A stretch of 26,843 nt of DNA, from positions 1 through 26,843 of the forward strand of contig JBBISA010000054.1 of assembly GCA_037441525.1 (NCBI GenBank), read 5' to 3'. Shown piece by piece: positions 6,887 through 15,346 of this stretch. The position numbers and the translations under genes were made by a program. The number at the start of each line of letters is the position of its first letter. Position 1 is the stretch's first letter. The notes under the pieces were generated by a model. That model was not told where the DNA came from. It saw nothing but the letters and a program-made list of their open reading frames with translations, and did not search any database. The DNA comes from SKVR01 sp037441525 (lineage in GTDB: Bacteria; Bacteroidota; Bacteroidia; Bacteroidales; UBA7960).

Positions 6887-9025
6887 ATGAAAAAAATCAT
6901 TTCAATATTCTTATTAAGCATTTTTGCTGTATTCACCCTTCAGGCGCAACTCGATCGCAGTGTGCGCCCACAGCCGGGCCCAGCCCCTGAAATAAAACTG
7001 GGAACCTTTGAAACCTTTACCATGCCCAACGGTATGCAGGTTATCGTGGTTGAAAACCGTAAGGTTCCGGTAGTATCTTTTCAGTTGATCCTGGAAATTG
7101 ACCCATTTATGGAGGGCGATGCCAAGGGATTCGTTGATTTTGCAGGCCAATTGATGCGCGAAGGTACCACTACCCGGTCTAAGGCTCAGATAGATGAAGC
7201 TATTGATTTTATTGGCGGAAGTCTTTCCACTACATCTACAGGCATTTTTGCCCAATCACTCACCCGCCACCGCAGCACTCTGCTGGAACTAATGGCTGAT
7301 GTTCTCTTAAATCCTACATTCCCCAATGAGGAGCTTCAAAAAAGGCTTACCCAAACCCGCTCAGCTTTGCAAACCATAAAAACCGATGGGAATGCTATTG
7401 CCCGCAATCTGGCTACGACACAGATTTTTGGGCCCAACCATCCCTACGGCGAAGTAGAAACGGAAGAATCTCTTGATAAAATAACGGTAGAAAAACTCAG
7501 GAATTATTACAAAACCTACTGGAAACCCAACGTTGCCTACATGGTTGTTGTAGGCGATATAAATCTTCGCGAGGCACGCGATCTGATGAACCGGTATTTC
7601 GGCAGTTGGCAAAAGGGTGATGTGCCCACACATTCTTATCCCACGCCACAAGCCCCTGCCGGTCGCAGGGTGGTTTTTGCTGAAAGAGAGGGAGCCGTAC
7701 AAAGCGTTGTGCAGGTGGGTTACCCGATTGAATTACCCGTTGGACATCCCGATGCCATTAAGGTGAGTGTTATGAATTCAATTCTTGGTGGTGGAGTGTT
7801 CTCCGGACGATTAATGCAAAACCTCCGCGAAACCAAAGGCTATACTTACGGTGCTCGTTCATCCCTTACCAACGACAGGCTGGTGGGCCGTTTTCTGGCA
7901 TCTACCGAGGTGCGCAACAGTGTAACTGACAGTACTGTGGTTGAAATACTATATGAAATGAACCGCCTTATCAATGAGCCGGTTGATGAAGAAACCCTGC
8001 AACTGGTTAAGAATTTCATGAGTGGTACATTTGCCCGCTCGCTCGAAAACCCAAGAACCATTGCAAACTTTGCATATAACATCAGGCGATTCAATCTGCC
8101 AGCCGACTATTACGCCAATTACCTTAAAAACCTTAACGCTGTTACTTTAGCTGATGTGAAGCAAATGGCGGCCAGATATCTGAAGCCTGAAAACTCGGTG
8201 GTAATTGTGGCCGGAAATATTTCGGAGGTTCCTGAAACCCTGGAACGTTTCTGTGCCAGCGGCAAGGTTGAGTTTTTCGACGCGTTTGGTCGCCCCATTA
8301 CACCGCCTGAACTCGAACCGGTACCCGCAGGTGTTACCCTCGAAACCGTTCTTGATAAGTATTACAATGCTCTGGGTGGCAAAGAGGGATTTACCCGGGT
8401 AACAGATCTGAAACAGACTATTGAAATCATTTTGATGGGGCAAACTGCTGTGATAAAGCAATACCTGAAAGCTCCAAATTTCATGAAGGTAGAAACCATG
8501 TTTGGTGGCATGGTGATGCAAACCCAGATTTTTGATGGAAAAAGGGCTGTAATGTCGGGTATGATGGGCAAACAGGAATTTGAACCCGGCAGTCCCGAAT
8601 ATGAAACCTTTCAACTGCAGGCCATTATGAACATTGATATGAACTACGCCCGTCATGGAATTACAAAAGAACTGGAAGGGATTGCTAAAATTGATGGAAT
8701 AAAGGCTTACCGGGTTCTTGTAACAACCCCGTCAGGCCGCAAAACCCAGGAATTTTATGATATAAATACAGGGTTAAAATTCAGATCGGTTACCGAAATG
8801 GGAAGTGCTGCATTTGCAGATTATCAGCCTGTTACTCTTGAGATAAAAGGCGAAAAACCCGGTTTCTTTGCCCGGTTGTTTGGCAAAAAGCAACAAATAG
8901 ATGGTTATCGTTTAAGTTTCCCCCGCCAGATTACACAGCAAATGGGAGGGCAACAAATTGAAATGAAAATTACCGAAATAACCCTGAACACAGGAATTGA
9001 AGATGGTGAATTTAAAATAAACTAG
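6887..9025 (+). CDS. M16 family protein, non-catalytic subunit with C-terminal LolA-like extension
   Basis: The 712-residue exported protein has a signal peptide at 1-20 (MKKIISIFLL to LQA). Residues 40-455 form an M16 peptidase-like pair of domains, but the zinc motif is gone: where the neighbour has GFAHFFEHLMFEGT this one has GFVDFAGQLMREGT (81-94), so H, E and H become D, G and Q. It keeps the arginine/tyrosine motif RETKGYTYG (314-322) found in the partner subunits of heteromeric M16B enzymes. From about 485 (LDKYYNALGGKEGFTRVTDLKQT) to the end is an additional beta-rich domain resembling the LolA/outer-membrane lipoprotein-sorting fold common in Bacteroidota; this last assignment is from pattern only. 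It lies directly downstream of the catalytic M16 gene and is probably co-transcribed. A strong terminator follows at 9054. Confidence 0.88.
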   Translation: MKKIISIFLLSIFAVFTLQAQLDRSVRPQPGPAPEIKLGTFETFTMPNGMQVIVVENRKVPVVSFQLILEIDPFMEGDAKGFVDFAGQLMREGTTTRSKAQIDEAIDFIGGSLSTTSTGIFAQSLTRHRSTLLELMADVLLNPTFPNEELQKRLTQTRSALQTIKTDGNAIARNLATTQIFGPNHPYGEVETEESLDKITVEKLRNYYKTYWKPNVAYMVVVGDINLREARDLMNRYFGSWQKGDVPTHSYPTPQAPAGRRVVFAEREGAVQSVVQVGYPIELPVGHPDAIKVSVMNSILGGGVFSGRLMQNLRETKGYTYGARSSLTNDRLVGRFLASTEVRNSVTDSTVVEILYEMNRLINEPVDEETLQLVKNFMSGTFARSLENPRTIANFAYNIRRFNLPADYYANYLKNLNAVTLADVKQMAARYLKPENSVVIVAGNISEVPETLERFCASGKVEFFDAFGRPITPPELEPVPAGVTLETVLDKYYNALGGKEGFTRVTDLKQTIEIILMGQTAVIKQYLKAPNFMKVETMFGGMVMQTQIFDGKRAVMSGMMGKQEFEPGSPEYETFQLQAIMNIDMNYARHGITKELEGIAKIDGIKAYRVLVTTPSGRKTQEFYDINTGLKFRSVTEMGSAAFADYQPVTLEIKGEKPGFFARLFGKKQQIDGYRLSFPRQITQQMGGQQIEMKITEITLNTGIEDGEFKIN

Positions 9026-9053
9026 AGAATTCCTTTAATTTCTAACCATCCTG

Positions 9054-9084
9054 AAAGGCTGTCCAAAAGTGGCAGCCTTTTATT
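9054..9084 (+). terminator. Rho-independent terminator after the M16 pair
   Basis: AAAGGCTG (9054-9061) pairs perfectly with CAGCCTTT (9073-9080), extended inward by a T-G and a C-G pair, and is followed by TTATTGTTA. It begins 29 bases after the second M16 stop codon and closes that transcription unit. Confidence 0.82.
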
Positions 9085-9118
9085 GTTATAGGTTTGCCTG
9101 TAAGCAAATTGTCAATTT

Positions 9119-9174
9119 TTAAACCCGGATTAGTCATTAGGAGTGGAATGAACTAATGACTTAGCCGGGTTTAA
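9119..9174. repeat. Large imperfect inverted repeat (hairpin) with GTCATTAG/CTAATGAC core
   Basis: The outer arms TTAAACCCGG (9119-9128) and CCGGGTTTAA (9165-9174) are perfectly complementary. The inner arms GTCATTAG (9133-9140) and CTAATGAC (9153-9160) are also perfect, with a partly paired 4-base spacer on each side and a 12-base loop (9141-9152). This gives about 20 base pairs in a 56-base element. It is immediately followed by a smaller hairpin TACCGG (9178-9183) / CCGGTA (9188-9193). The inner octamer recurs in the palindrome at 9306-9330. A REP- or MITE-like repeat is plausible; no transposase is nearby. Confidence 0.7.
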
Positions 9175-9214
9175 CCCTACCGGATGGCCGGTACAGGCTG
9201 CTTTAGAAAAGCTT

Positions 9215-9242
9215 TATTTGTAAGCATTTCTGGTTACAAATA
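9215..9242. repeat. Inverted repeat, 9-bp stem
   Basis: TATTTGTAA (9215-9223) and TTACAAATA (9234-9242) are perfectly complementary around a 10-base loop. It is part of the same intergenic cluster of inverted repeats between the M16 pair and xseA. Whether it acts in RNA or as a protein-binding site cannot be told. Confidence 0.55.
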
Positions 9243-9305
9243 TTTAGGTTTTATTTCGCGATTTGTCAAAATAGGAGTAACATAATCAATAACTTAAAAC
9301 TATAA

Positions 9306-9330
9306 TTTTCTAATGACGGTCATTAGAAAA
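9306..9330. repeat. Perfect 25-base palindrome sharing the GTCATTAG octamer
   Basis: TTTTCTAATGAC (9306-9317) and GTCATTAGAAAA (9319-9330) are exact inverted copies around a single G. The inner eight bases of each arm are the same words as in the 9119-9174 hairpin but in opposite order. It lies 44 bases beyond the xseA stop (convergent side), so it could help end transcription from xseA, although no T run follows outside the stem on either strand. A 12-bp perfect arm could also be a dimeric-protein operator. Confidence 0.65.
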
Positions 9331-9373
9331 AAAGACTTAAGACAAATTTGGTTTAAACAGCTTTTTTTGCCGG

Positions 9374-10756
9374 TCAATCGCCAGTATTATTGACGGTACT
9401 GGTAATCTCTCCATCAGAAAAGAGTGATGTAATTATATTGCCAGGTTGAAGTTCGGTGCTGCTTTTTACACTTTTGCCATTCAGAAAAGTTATTGAATAA
9501 CCCCTTTTGAGTACCTGTGCCGGATCGAGGAGTAAAATTTTGGTTTCGGAGGTGGCAAGGTGGTTGTTTGAATAGATCAACATTGACTTTGCAGCCTTCT
9601 CAAGGTGTAACTGCTTAATATCTAAAGTGCAGCTGCGACCCGCAATTAGCCTGGGTGCAGTAGTTGTTAAGCGGTGGGCTATGGATGATAAAAAGTTGTT
9701 TTGTTGATTGGCCGCACGGTTGGTTCCGGTAAGCAATGAACTGGTTAACAGAGATATTTTTTGATGACGCTGTGAAAAAAAAGCCTGAGGGATACGCTCC
9801 AGCCGCTGTGCAAGGTGAACAATGCCCTGCCGGTTAAGGTTCACAATTTCGCTGGTTTTGCCCAATACTGAGCGGGAAGCTTTTTCAATGCGTTGCCCGA
9901 ATAACCTGAAACTGTCTACCACAAAATAGGCAACATCGGTGGGGGTTATTTTATTGGCCCAGGCTGCCATTTCGACAATGGTTTCGTTGGTCGAGTGTCC
10001 GATTCCGGTTATTACCGGCAACGGAAAAGTGGCAATTTCACGGGCAAGATGGTAATCGTCGTAGCAGCTTAAACCTATATCGCCACCGCCGCCTCTCACT
10101 ATGGCCACCAGGTCGAAACTTTTTCCAGCCTTTTTAATCAAACGAAGTTGTGAAATGATTCCTTCCACAGCCTTTTCACCCTGAAGAATAGATGGAAACA
10201 GGTAGTGCCACCACCCATAGTTTTTGCCCTGTTCATTCATTATTTGAAGAAAATCGTGGTACCCTTTGCTGGTTTCAACCGAAATTATTGCCAAACGTTT
10301 GGGAAGCAAAGGAATGGGAAGGGTTTTGTTTTGTGAAAAAACGCCTTCCTTTTTCAGTTTTTCAATTGTTCTGCTTTTTTCAAGTGCCATTTCACCTAGA
10401 GTGAAGGCAGGTTCAACTTCCCAGATTTGCAGTGAAAGCCCATATAACGGGTGGTATGTTACCGAAGCCCTGAATAGAATAGACATTCCTTCCTTGATGG
10501 GCTCGCCCGTAATTTCGGTAAACTGGCGGTTAATTAACTTATAGTCGGCTGCCCAAATAGTAGCGCGCATCTGTGCCTGCACCACATTACCGCTTTTGTC
10601 AACCAGTTCGGGATAACAATGACCACTGCGCGGGTAATAGTTGAGTTTGGCGATTTCTGCTTTTATCCAGTAGGTGGAAGTATAGGTGCGTTCAATAACC
10701 GATCGGAGACTTTTGCCCAGTTCGGTCAGGGTAAAGATTTTGCGCTGTTCTTCCAT
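9374..10756 (-). CDS. xseA: Exodeoxyribonuclease VII large subunit
   Basis: The 460-residue XseA is the catalytic subunit of exonuclease VII, which degrades single-stranded DNA from both ends in repair. An N-terminal OB-fold (about 5-115, with WIKAEIAKLNYYPRSGHCYPEL) is followed by the catalytic domain carrying VRGGGGD (220-226), FPLPVITGIGHSTNETIVEMAA (244-265) and TPTDVA, then a long helical coiled-coil part and the C-terminal RGYSI...GKSVKSSTELQPGNII segment. Length is within the family range. The small subunit gene xseB, often directly downstream in relatives, is absent here; the downstream DNA holds only inverted repeats. The ATG at 10756 is 23 bases after the stop of the upstream histidine kinase on the same strand, so read-through from it is likely. 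Confidence 0.94.
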   Translation of the reverse strand: MEEQRKIFTLTELGKSLRSVIERTYTSTYWIKAEIAKLNYYPRSGHCYPELVDKSGNVVQAQMRATIWAADYKLINRQFTEITGEPIKEGMSILFRASVTYHPLYGLSLQIWEVEPAFTLGEMALEKSRTIEKLKKEGVFSQNKTLPIPLLPKRLAIISVETSKGYHDFLQIMNEQGKNYGWWHYLFPSILQGEKAVEGIISQLRLIKKAGKSFDLVAIVRGGGGDIGLSCYDDYHLAREIATFPLPVITGIGHSTNETIVEMAAWANKITPTDVAYFVVDSFRLFGQRIEKASRSVLGKTSEIVNLNRQGIVHLAQRLERIPQAFFSQRHQKISLLTSSLLTGTNRAANQQNNFLSSIAHRLTTTAPRLIAGRSCTLDIKQLHLEKAAKSMLIYSNNHLATSETKILLLDPAQVLKRGYSITFLNGKSVKSSTELQPGNIITSLFSDGEITSTVNNTGD

Positions 10757-10779
10757 TTGGTGGTTTTGGATTAATGGGG

Positions 10780-13700
10780 TTATCCCAGGTTCAGGCGTGT
10801 GAGCAACTGGTTAAAATCGTCGGTCCTTACAGGTTTGGTGATGTAATCATCCATTCCCTGCTCCATGAAATTCTCGCGGTCGCCCTTCATGGCATTGGCG
10901 CTGAGGCCAACCACCGGAACCAGAGCCTGAGGGAAAGTTTCCTTTATTTTCTGGGTTGCGGTTATGCCATCCATAACAGGCATCTGAATATCCATCAAAA
11001 CAAGATCGAAGTCTTCTGGCGAAAATAGCTCCACTGCTTCTTTACCGTTTTCAGCCATTGTTACATGGTGTCCCATTGAAGAGAGTATAAGAGCAATTAC
11101 CTTGCGGTTCACTTCTTTATCTTCGGCAAGGAGGATTCTCAGTGAATTTTTTTCTGAGCCTGATAGTGCCAATGATTTAGCATCGTTGGTTGCAGGGTGT
11201 TTTTGGGCAGGTTCGGCAGCAAATGTGAACCAAAAAATACTCCCTCCACCTGGGTTGTCTTCATACCCGATTTCTCCTCCAAGCAGGCGTGCCAGCTCCT
11301 TACAAATTGCAAGGCCAAGGCCGGTGCCTTCTATTTGCATTTCCTGATTGGAATGAAGCTGGGTGAACGGTTTAAACAATTTTTGTTTTAATCTCTGGTT
11401 TATACCCGGCCCGCGATCGGCCACTTCTACTCTGAAAAAATTCGATTTTTCAGTCGCATAGCCTGCTTTTTTAATAGTAATAGTAACATCATCATTTCCT
11501 CCATATTTTACGGCATTGGAAATAAGGTTGGTAATGATTTGGAATATTCTCTGCTTGTCAGCTATTATTATTGCAGGTAAATCATCGGGACTAACACTAT
11601 GCAACTGGGTATTCTTTTTACAGATTGCCCTGAAAAGCCGCTGGGCCCGCAGAAATAGTTCTCCTGTTTCGAATGTTACAGGACTAAGACTAATTCCGCC
11701 AGCTTCTATCCGGGTATAGTCGAGAACCTCATTGATGATGTTTTTAAGATTTTCTGAAGAGAACCTTATGGTTTCAAGATAATCAAGCTGACGTTCGTCG
11801 AGTTGTGTTTTTTCGAGCATTTCGAGCATCCCCTCAACGGCCGTGAGGGGGGTGCGGATTTCATGGCTTATCTGGGCCAGAAATTTTTCTTTGAAGCGTG
11901 CACTCTCGCGGGCAACAAGTATTTCTTGTTTAAGCTTTTCATTTGTTTTACTTTCGGTGATATCGCGAATAATACCTTTGAACCTGTTTTCGGCAGGAAT
12001 AAACTCACCGATACAATGAATAAAACGTATTTGTTTGTCGTCGGCTCTTTCTATCTGAAAAACAACATCATAGGGTTTCCCGTGAAGTTTGTGCATTTCG
12101 AAAGCTTGATCAAGGGCTTGCCGGTATTGTTCTAAAACCATTTTTCGTACCTCAGGAATGGGGAAACTGTTTCCCTGAAGACCATATATTTTTTTTGCCT
12201 CATCCGACCCGTTGACCAAACCCAGATTAAAGTCGAATTCCAAGGTGCCAATACCCGCAATTTTTCTTGTTTGGTGAAGCTGATGGTCACTTTTTCGCAG
12301 TTTTTCTGCAATTTGCAGTTGTTGTATCTGGATACTTTTGCGTCGAAAAACTTCACCAAGCTGAATCCCTATGCCAGATACCAGCTCCACAAGGTTGTCA
12401 TCTTTCTGCATGGGTTGTTTCATGAAAAATACCAGTACGCTTACCACCGTATCGCCAGCCATAATCGGAATACCAACTCCTGTGGCTATATTGAAATCCC
12501 GGGCTTCTTTAAACCTCAGAAAGTTGGGGTCATTTTGTATGTCGAAAACCCAAACCGGCTGTTTGCTTTCCCATACCCTGCCCGGGATACCAACCCCTGG
12601 CCGGAAAGAGTAACTGCGACTGATTTCAATAAACGGGGCTATGGAAGGATCGGTAAAATAGAAAGCCCCGGAGCACACCATTCTCATTCCATCGGGCAGC
12701 CAGGCTTCTCCAAGGTCCCAGCCTGTTTCAGTGCAAATACTTTCTATGGTGTATTGTAAAATATTCTCCAGTGATTCTTCTTCGTGGGCAATTTTGCGGG
12801 CAATGGAAAATAGCAGCCTTAGTTTGTCGCGTTCTTTCTTTATTTCCATCTCGCTGTTGTAGGCTATGGTTTTGTCCATTACGGTAGAAACCATTATGTT
12901 CTGCTCTTCCAGGGGAATGTTTGCTGCTGAAATAATCCTGGTTTCGCCCGTTGAAGTGGTAATTGAAATGTTTTCCCATTTCATTCTTTCCGGATTGCCC
13001 GAATTAATACCACTTATGACCATTTCTTTCACCTGTTTTCTGTAATCAGGCTCCGGATAAACCAATTCGAAATATTTTTCTGTATTTGCCAACTCATCTT
13101 CAGGCCAGCCATAGATTTCAGCAAATTTTTTGTTCATATAACTTGCCCTTCCGGAGGAAAACTCGTTTATGGCAACTCCAATGGGCAGGTTATCAAGAAC
13201 TGTCTGAATAAAGGTTTTCTGGTTCATCAATTCCTGGCGAGCTTTTACACTTTCAGTTATGTCCCGGCCAACACCAATAATTTCTGTGATACTGCCCTGG
13301 CTATCGAGAATTGCAGTATCAACCCACGAAAACCATCGCCAGCCTTTGGTGGTAAGAGCTCGTTGTTCAAGGTAGCAGTTATAAGGCGGAAGTTTTAACT
13401 GTTCCATAGTATCGATGGTAGATTGCTGATCATCAGGATGAACCAGAGGAATAAATGTGTTCCCAAGAAGTTGTTCTGACGTTTTACCAAAAGTCCGGCA
13501 ATACGATGGGCTGACAAAAATGAATTTACCTTCGCTATCCACCTTAACTATAAGATCGGTCTGATGGTCAACCAGTATCCTGTATCTCTCTTCGCTTTCC
13601 TTAAGAGCAAATTCTGCTGCTTTGCGCTCATTAATATCGCGCAATGATGCATGAATAATTCGTTCGCCCTTAAATATAATGCTGGTAAGTGTCACATCAA

Positions 13701-14958
13701 CCATAAAGGTGGTTCCGTCGGCTCGCTGATGGGTCCATTCAAAACGGTTGTTCCCTTTAGCAAATGCTTCCGCAATCAATAATACTCCTTTTTGCTCTGA
13801 AGGAATCCCATCAGTCTGAAATGGAGGAGATATTTCCCAGGGTGTTTTCCCTTCAATTTCGCCTTTGGATAAATAGCCTAAAGAATGGAGAGTTGCAGAA
13901 TTGCAGTCAATGAATTTGTTATTATTTAAGAGCAAAACCGGGTCAGATGATTGGGTAAAAAGGCTTTTGAACGACTCTTCGCTTTCTCTAAGGGCAATTT
14001 CTGCCTTGCGACGCTCTTCGAGCATCTCTTCGAGCATTTTATTGGCTGATTCGAGTATTGCTCCCCTGAATTTGAGTTCGCGGCTATTAATAACGAGCTT
14101 TTTCCAGAGAGAATAAACTGCTGCTGCAAGTAATAGAGCTATCAAAAGCCAAACATAAAATACCCATTGTGTATAAAAGGGGGCTGTTTTCCAAACCCCG
14201 GCATCTATCCATTTATTCAGGCTGTTATAATAGGCTGATTTGGGGTCGTTTTTTAATAAGCCCAGTGTATTGTCGAAAGCTGCAATTATTTCTTGAGGAA
14301 TATTCTTATGAAAAGCAAAGTGAATGTTTACAGGATTGAGTATAAGTGTGCCGGGCGATAAAAGATTCTGGTTTGATGCAAAAAAGTAGTAAAACCGGTC
14401 GGCAAGTAAAACGTCTGTCCTGCCGTCTACAACATCTTGAACAGCCTCTGAATATGAGTCGTAAGGGGCAAGTTTTATATTCACCCCGAATTTTTCAGGA
14501 AACTCCCTTTCCATATATATCTGCTGCAATGAGCCATTAAGAACAGCGATGGTTTTTCCATCAAGGTCATTTACCGAGTTTACCTCGATGCCTGGCAGGG
14601 TAAAAAACTGAACCCAGGATTCAATGACAGGGATCATATTAAAACGATATACCTGGGCACGGGCCGCCGACCACGATACGTCGGGCAATAAATCTATCGT
14701 TCCGTCAAGAATGTTGTGCTTTAAGTGCTGATTCCAGGTGTCAAAAACAAATTCTAATTTGAAACCTTGCTTTCTGGCAATTTCATGGGTAATATCTATT
14801 ATAAATCCGGAAGGTTGGTTATTCTTATCTAAAAAAACTTTGGGAGGGTTATCATAAACACCAACTTTCAGGGTTTTGGTATGCGCATAAAGAATACCTC
14901 CTCCTGGCCAAAACACAAGGATTATCATCCAACACAATGTCCAAATCCTGCATTTCAT
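10780..14958 (-). CDS. Hybrid sensor histidine kinase with solute-binding-protein sensor, PAS/GAF array and receiver
   Basis: The 1392-residue kinase has, in order: a signal/first membrane segment (about 5-25); a periplasmic SBP_bac_3-like domain (28-260: KVGVYDNPPKVFLDKNNQPSGFIIDI ... DGKTIAVLNGS ... ADVLLADR-type end); a membrane helix (264-285); a coiled coil; three PAS domains (about 325-445, 455-570, 582-698); a GAF domain (712-872); a fourth PAS (890-1003); HisKA with SHEIRTPLTA, phospho-acceptor H1032; an HATPase with N1148, DRGPGI (D1181) and GTGLGL (1211-1216); and a C-terminal receiver with E1279/D1280, phospho-acceptor D1323 and K1375. All key residues for autophosphorylation and internal phosphotransfer are present. 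No output regulator or HPt gene is adjacent, so its target is not visible. The SBP domain suggests direct sensing of an amino-acid-like solute. No TAnnTTTG box was found upstream. Confidence 0.93.
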   Translation of the reverse strand: MKCRIWTLCWMIILVFWPGGGILYAHTKTLKVGVYDNPPKVFLDKNNQPSGFIIDITHEIARKQGFKLEFVFDTWNQHLKHNILDGTIDLLPDVSWSAARAQVYRFNMIPVIESWVQFFTLPGIEVNSVNDLDGKTIAVLNGSLQQIYMEREFPEKFGVNIKLAPYDSYSEAVQDVVDGRTDVLLADRFYYFFASNQNLLSPGTLILNPVNIHFAFHKNIPQEIIAAFDNTLGLLKNDPKSAYYNSLNKWIDAGVWKTAPFYTQWVFYVWLLIALLLAAAVYSLWKKLVINSRELKFRGAILESANKMLEEMLEERRKAEIALRESEESFKSLFTQSSDPVLLLNNNKFIDCNSATLHSLGYLSKGEIEGKTPWEISPPFQTDGIPSEQKGVLLIAEAFAKGNNRFEWTHQRADGTTFMVDVTLTSIIFKGERIIHASLRDINERKAAEFALKESEERYRILVDHQTDLIVKVDSEGKFIFVSPSYCRTFGKTSEQLLGNTFIPLVHPDDQQSTIDTMEQLKLPPYNCYLEQRALTTKGWRWFSWVDTAILDSQGSITEIIGVGRDITESVKARQELMNQKTFIQTVLDNLPIGVAINEFSSGRASYMNKKFAEIYGWPEDELANTEKYFELVYPEPDYRKQVKEMVISGINSGNPERMKWENISITTSTGETRIISAANIPLEEQNIMVSTVMDKTIAYNSEMEIKKERDKLRLLFSIARKIAHEEESLENILQYTIESICTETGWDLGEAWLPDGMRMVCSGAFYFTDPSIAPFIEISRSYSFRPGVGIPGRVWESKQPVWVFDIQNDPNFLRFKEARDFNIATGVGIPIMAGDTVVSVLVFFMKQPMQKDDNLVELVSGIGIQLGEVFRRKSIQIQQLQIAEKLRKSDHQLHQTRKIAGIGTLEFDFNLGLVNGSDEAKKIYGLQGNSFPIPEVRKMVLEQYRQALDQAFEMHKLHGKPYDVVFQIERADDKQIRFIHCIGEFIPAENRFKGIIRDITESKTNEKLKQEILVARESARFKEKFLAQISHEIRTPLTAVEGMLEMLEKTQLDERQLDYLETIRFSSENLKNIINEVLDYTRIEAGGISLSPVTFETGELFLRAQRLFRAICKKNTQLHSVSPDDLPAIIIADKQRIFQIITNLISNAVKYGGNDDVTITIKKAGYATEKSNFFRVEVADRGPGINQRLKQKLFKPFTQLHSNQEMQIEGTGLGLAICKELARLLGGEIGYEDNPGGGSIFWFTFAAEPAQKHPATNDAKSLALSGSEKNSLRILLAEDKEVNRKVIALILSSMGHHVTMAENGKEAVELFSPEDFDLVLMDIQMPVMDGITATQKIKETFPQALVPVVGLSANAMKGDRENFMEQGMDDYITKPVRTDDFNQLLTRLNLG

Positions 14959-15346
14959 CCGTAAATAATTTTTAGTTCAAGGTCTCCCGTTGATCCGGGA
15001 GAACTCCATGATTGCTAAATTGGCCTTGCCGGGTTCATAATTTCGTTTCCCTGGTGTTTGTCCCGCCTATGCGGGATGTTTGTTTCATCCCTTATTAATT
15101 TGATTTTTTGTGGTCGGATAGCTTGTCACATCATTACTGAAGAAATCGGATGATGAATTTTCCTCGGTTTTAGTGCTAAACGAATCATGCCCGTTTCGTA
15201 ATAAATAACAAATCTCAGTTAGTTTCTAATCCTTTTTCCTTACTTGTTCCGGTTATGTTTCCCTGATCAGAGCGTAATTGCAAAAAAATAAAAAACAGAT
15301 TACTAAAAGTACAAATTTCCTTAATTAATTGCATGTGTTTTTTATT
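14959..15346. other. Intergenic region between the two kinases with two GC-rich hairpins
   Basis: This 388-base gap has no gene. It holds two compact inverted repeats: TCTCCCG (14983-14989) / CGGGAGA (14996-15002) and TCCCGC (15061-15066) / GCGGGA (15071-15076, 4-base loop). They are more GC-rich than the surrounding AT-rich DNA and look like dispersed intergenic repeats or terminator-like hairpins between the kinase genes. No perfect -7 box for the downstream kinase was found on the minus strand. Confidence 0.55.

Noticed and set aside
12271..12759. 162-residue open frame antisense inside the first kinase
   Set aside because: It is fully within the coding region of the kinase, with no family resemblance and no promoter or start context.
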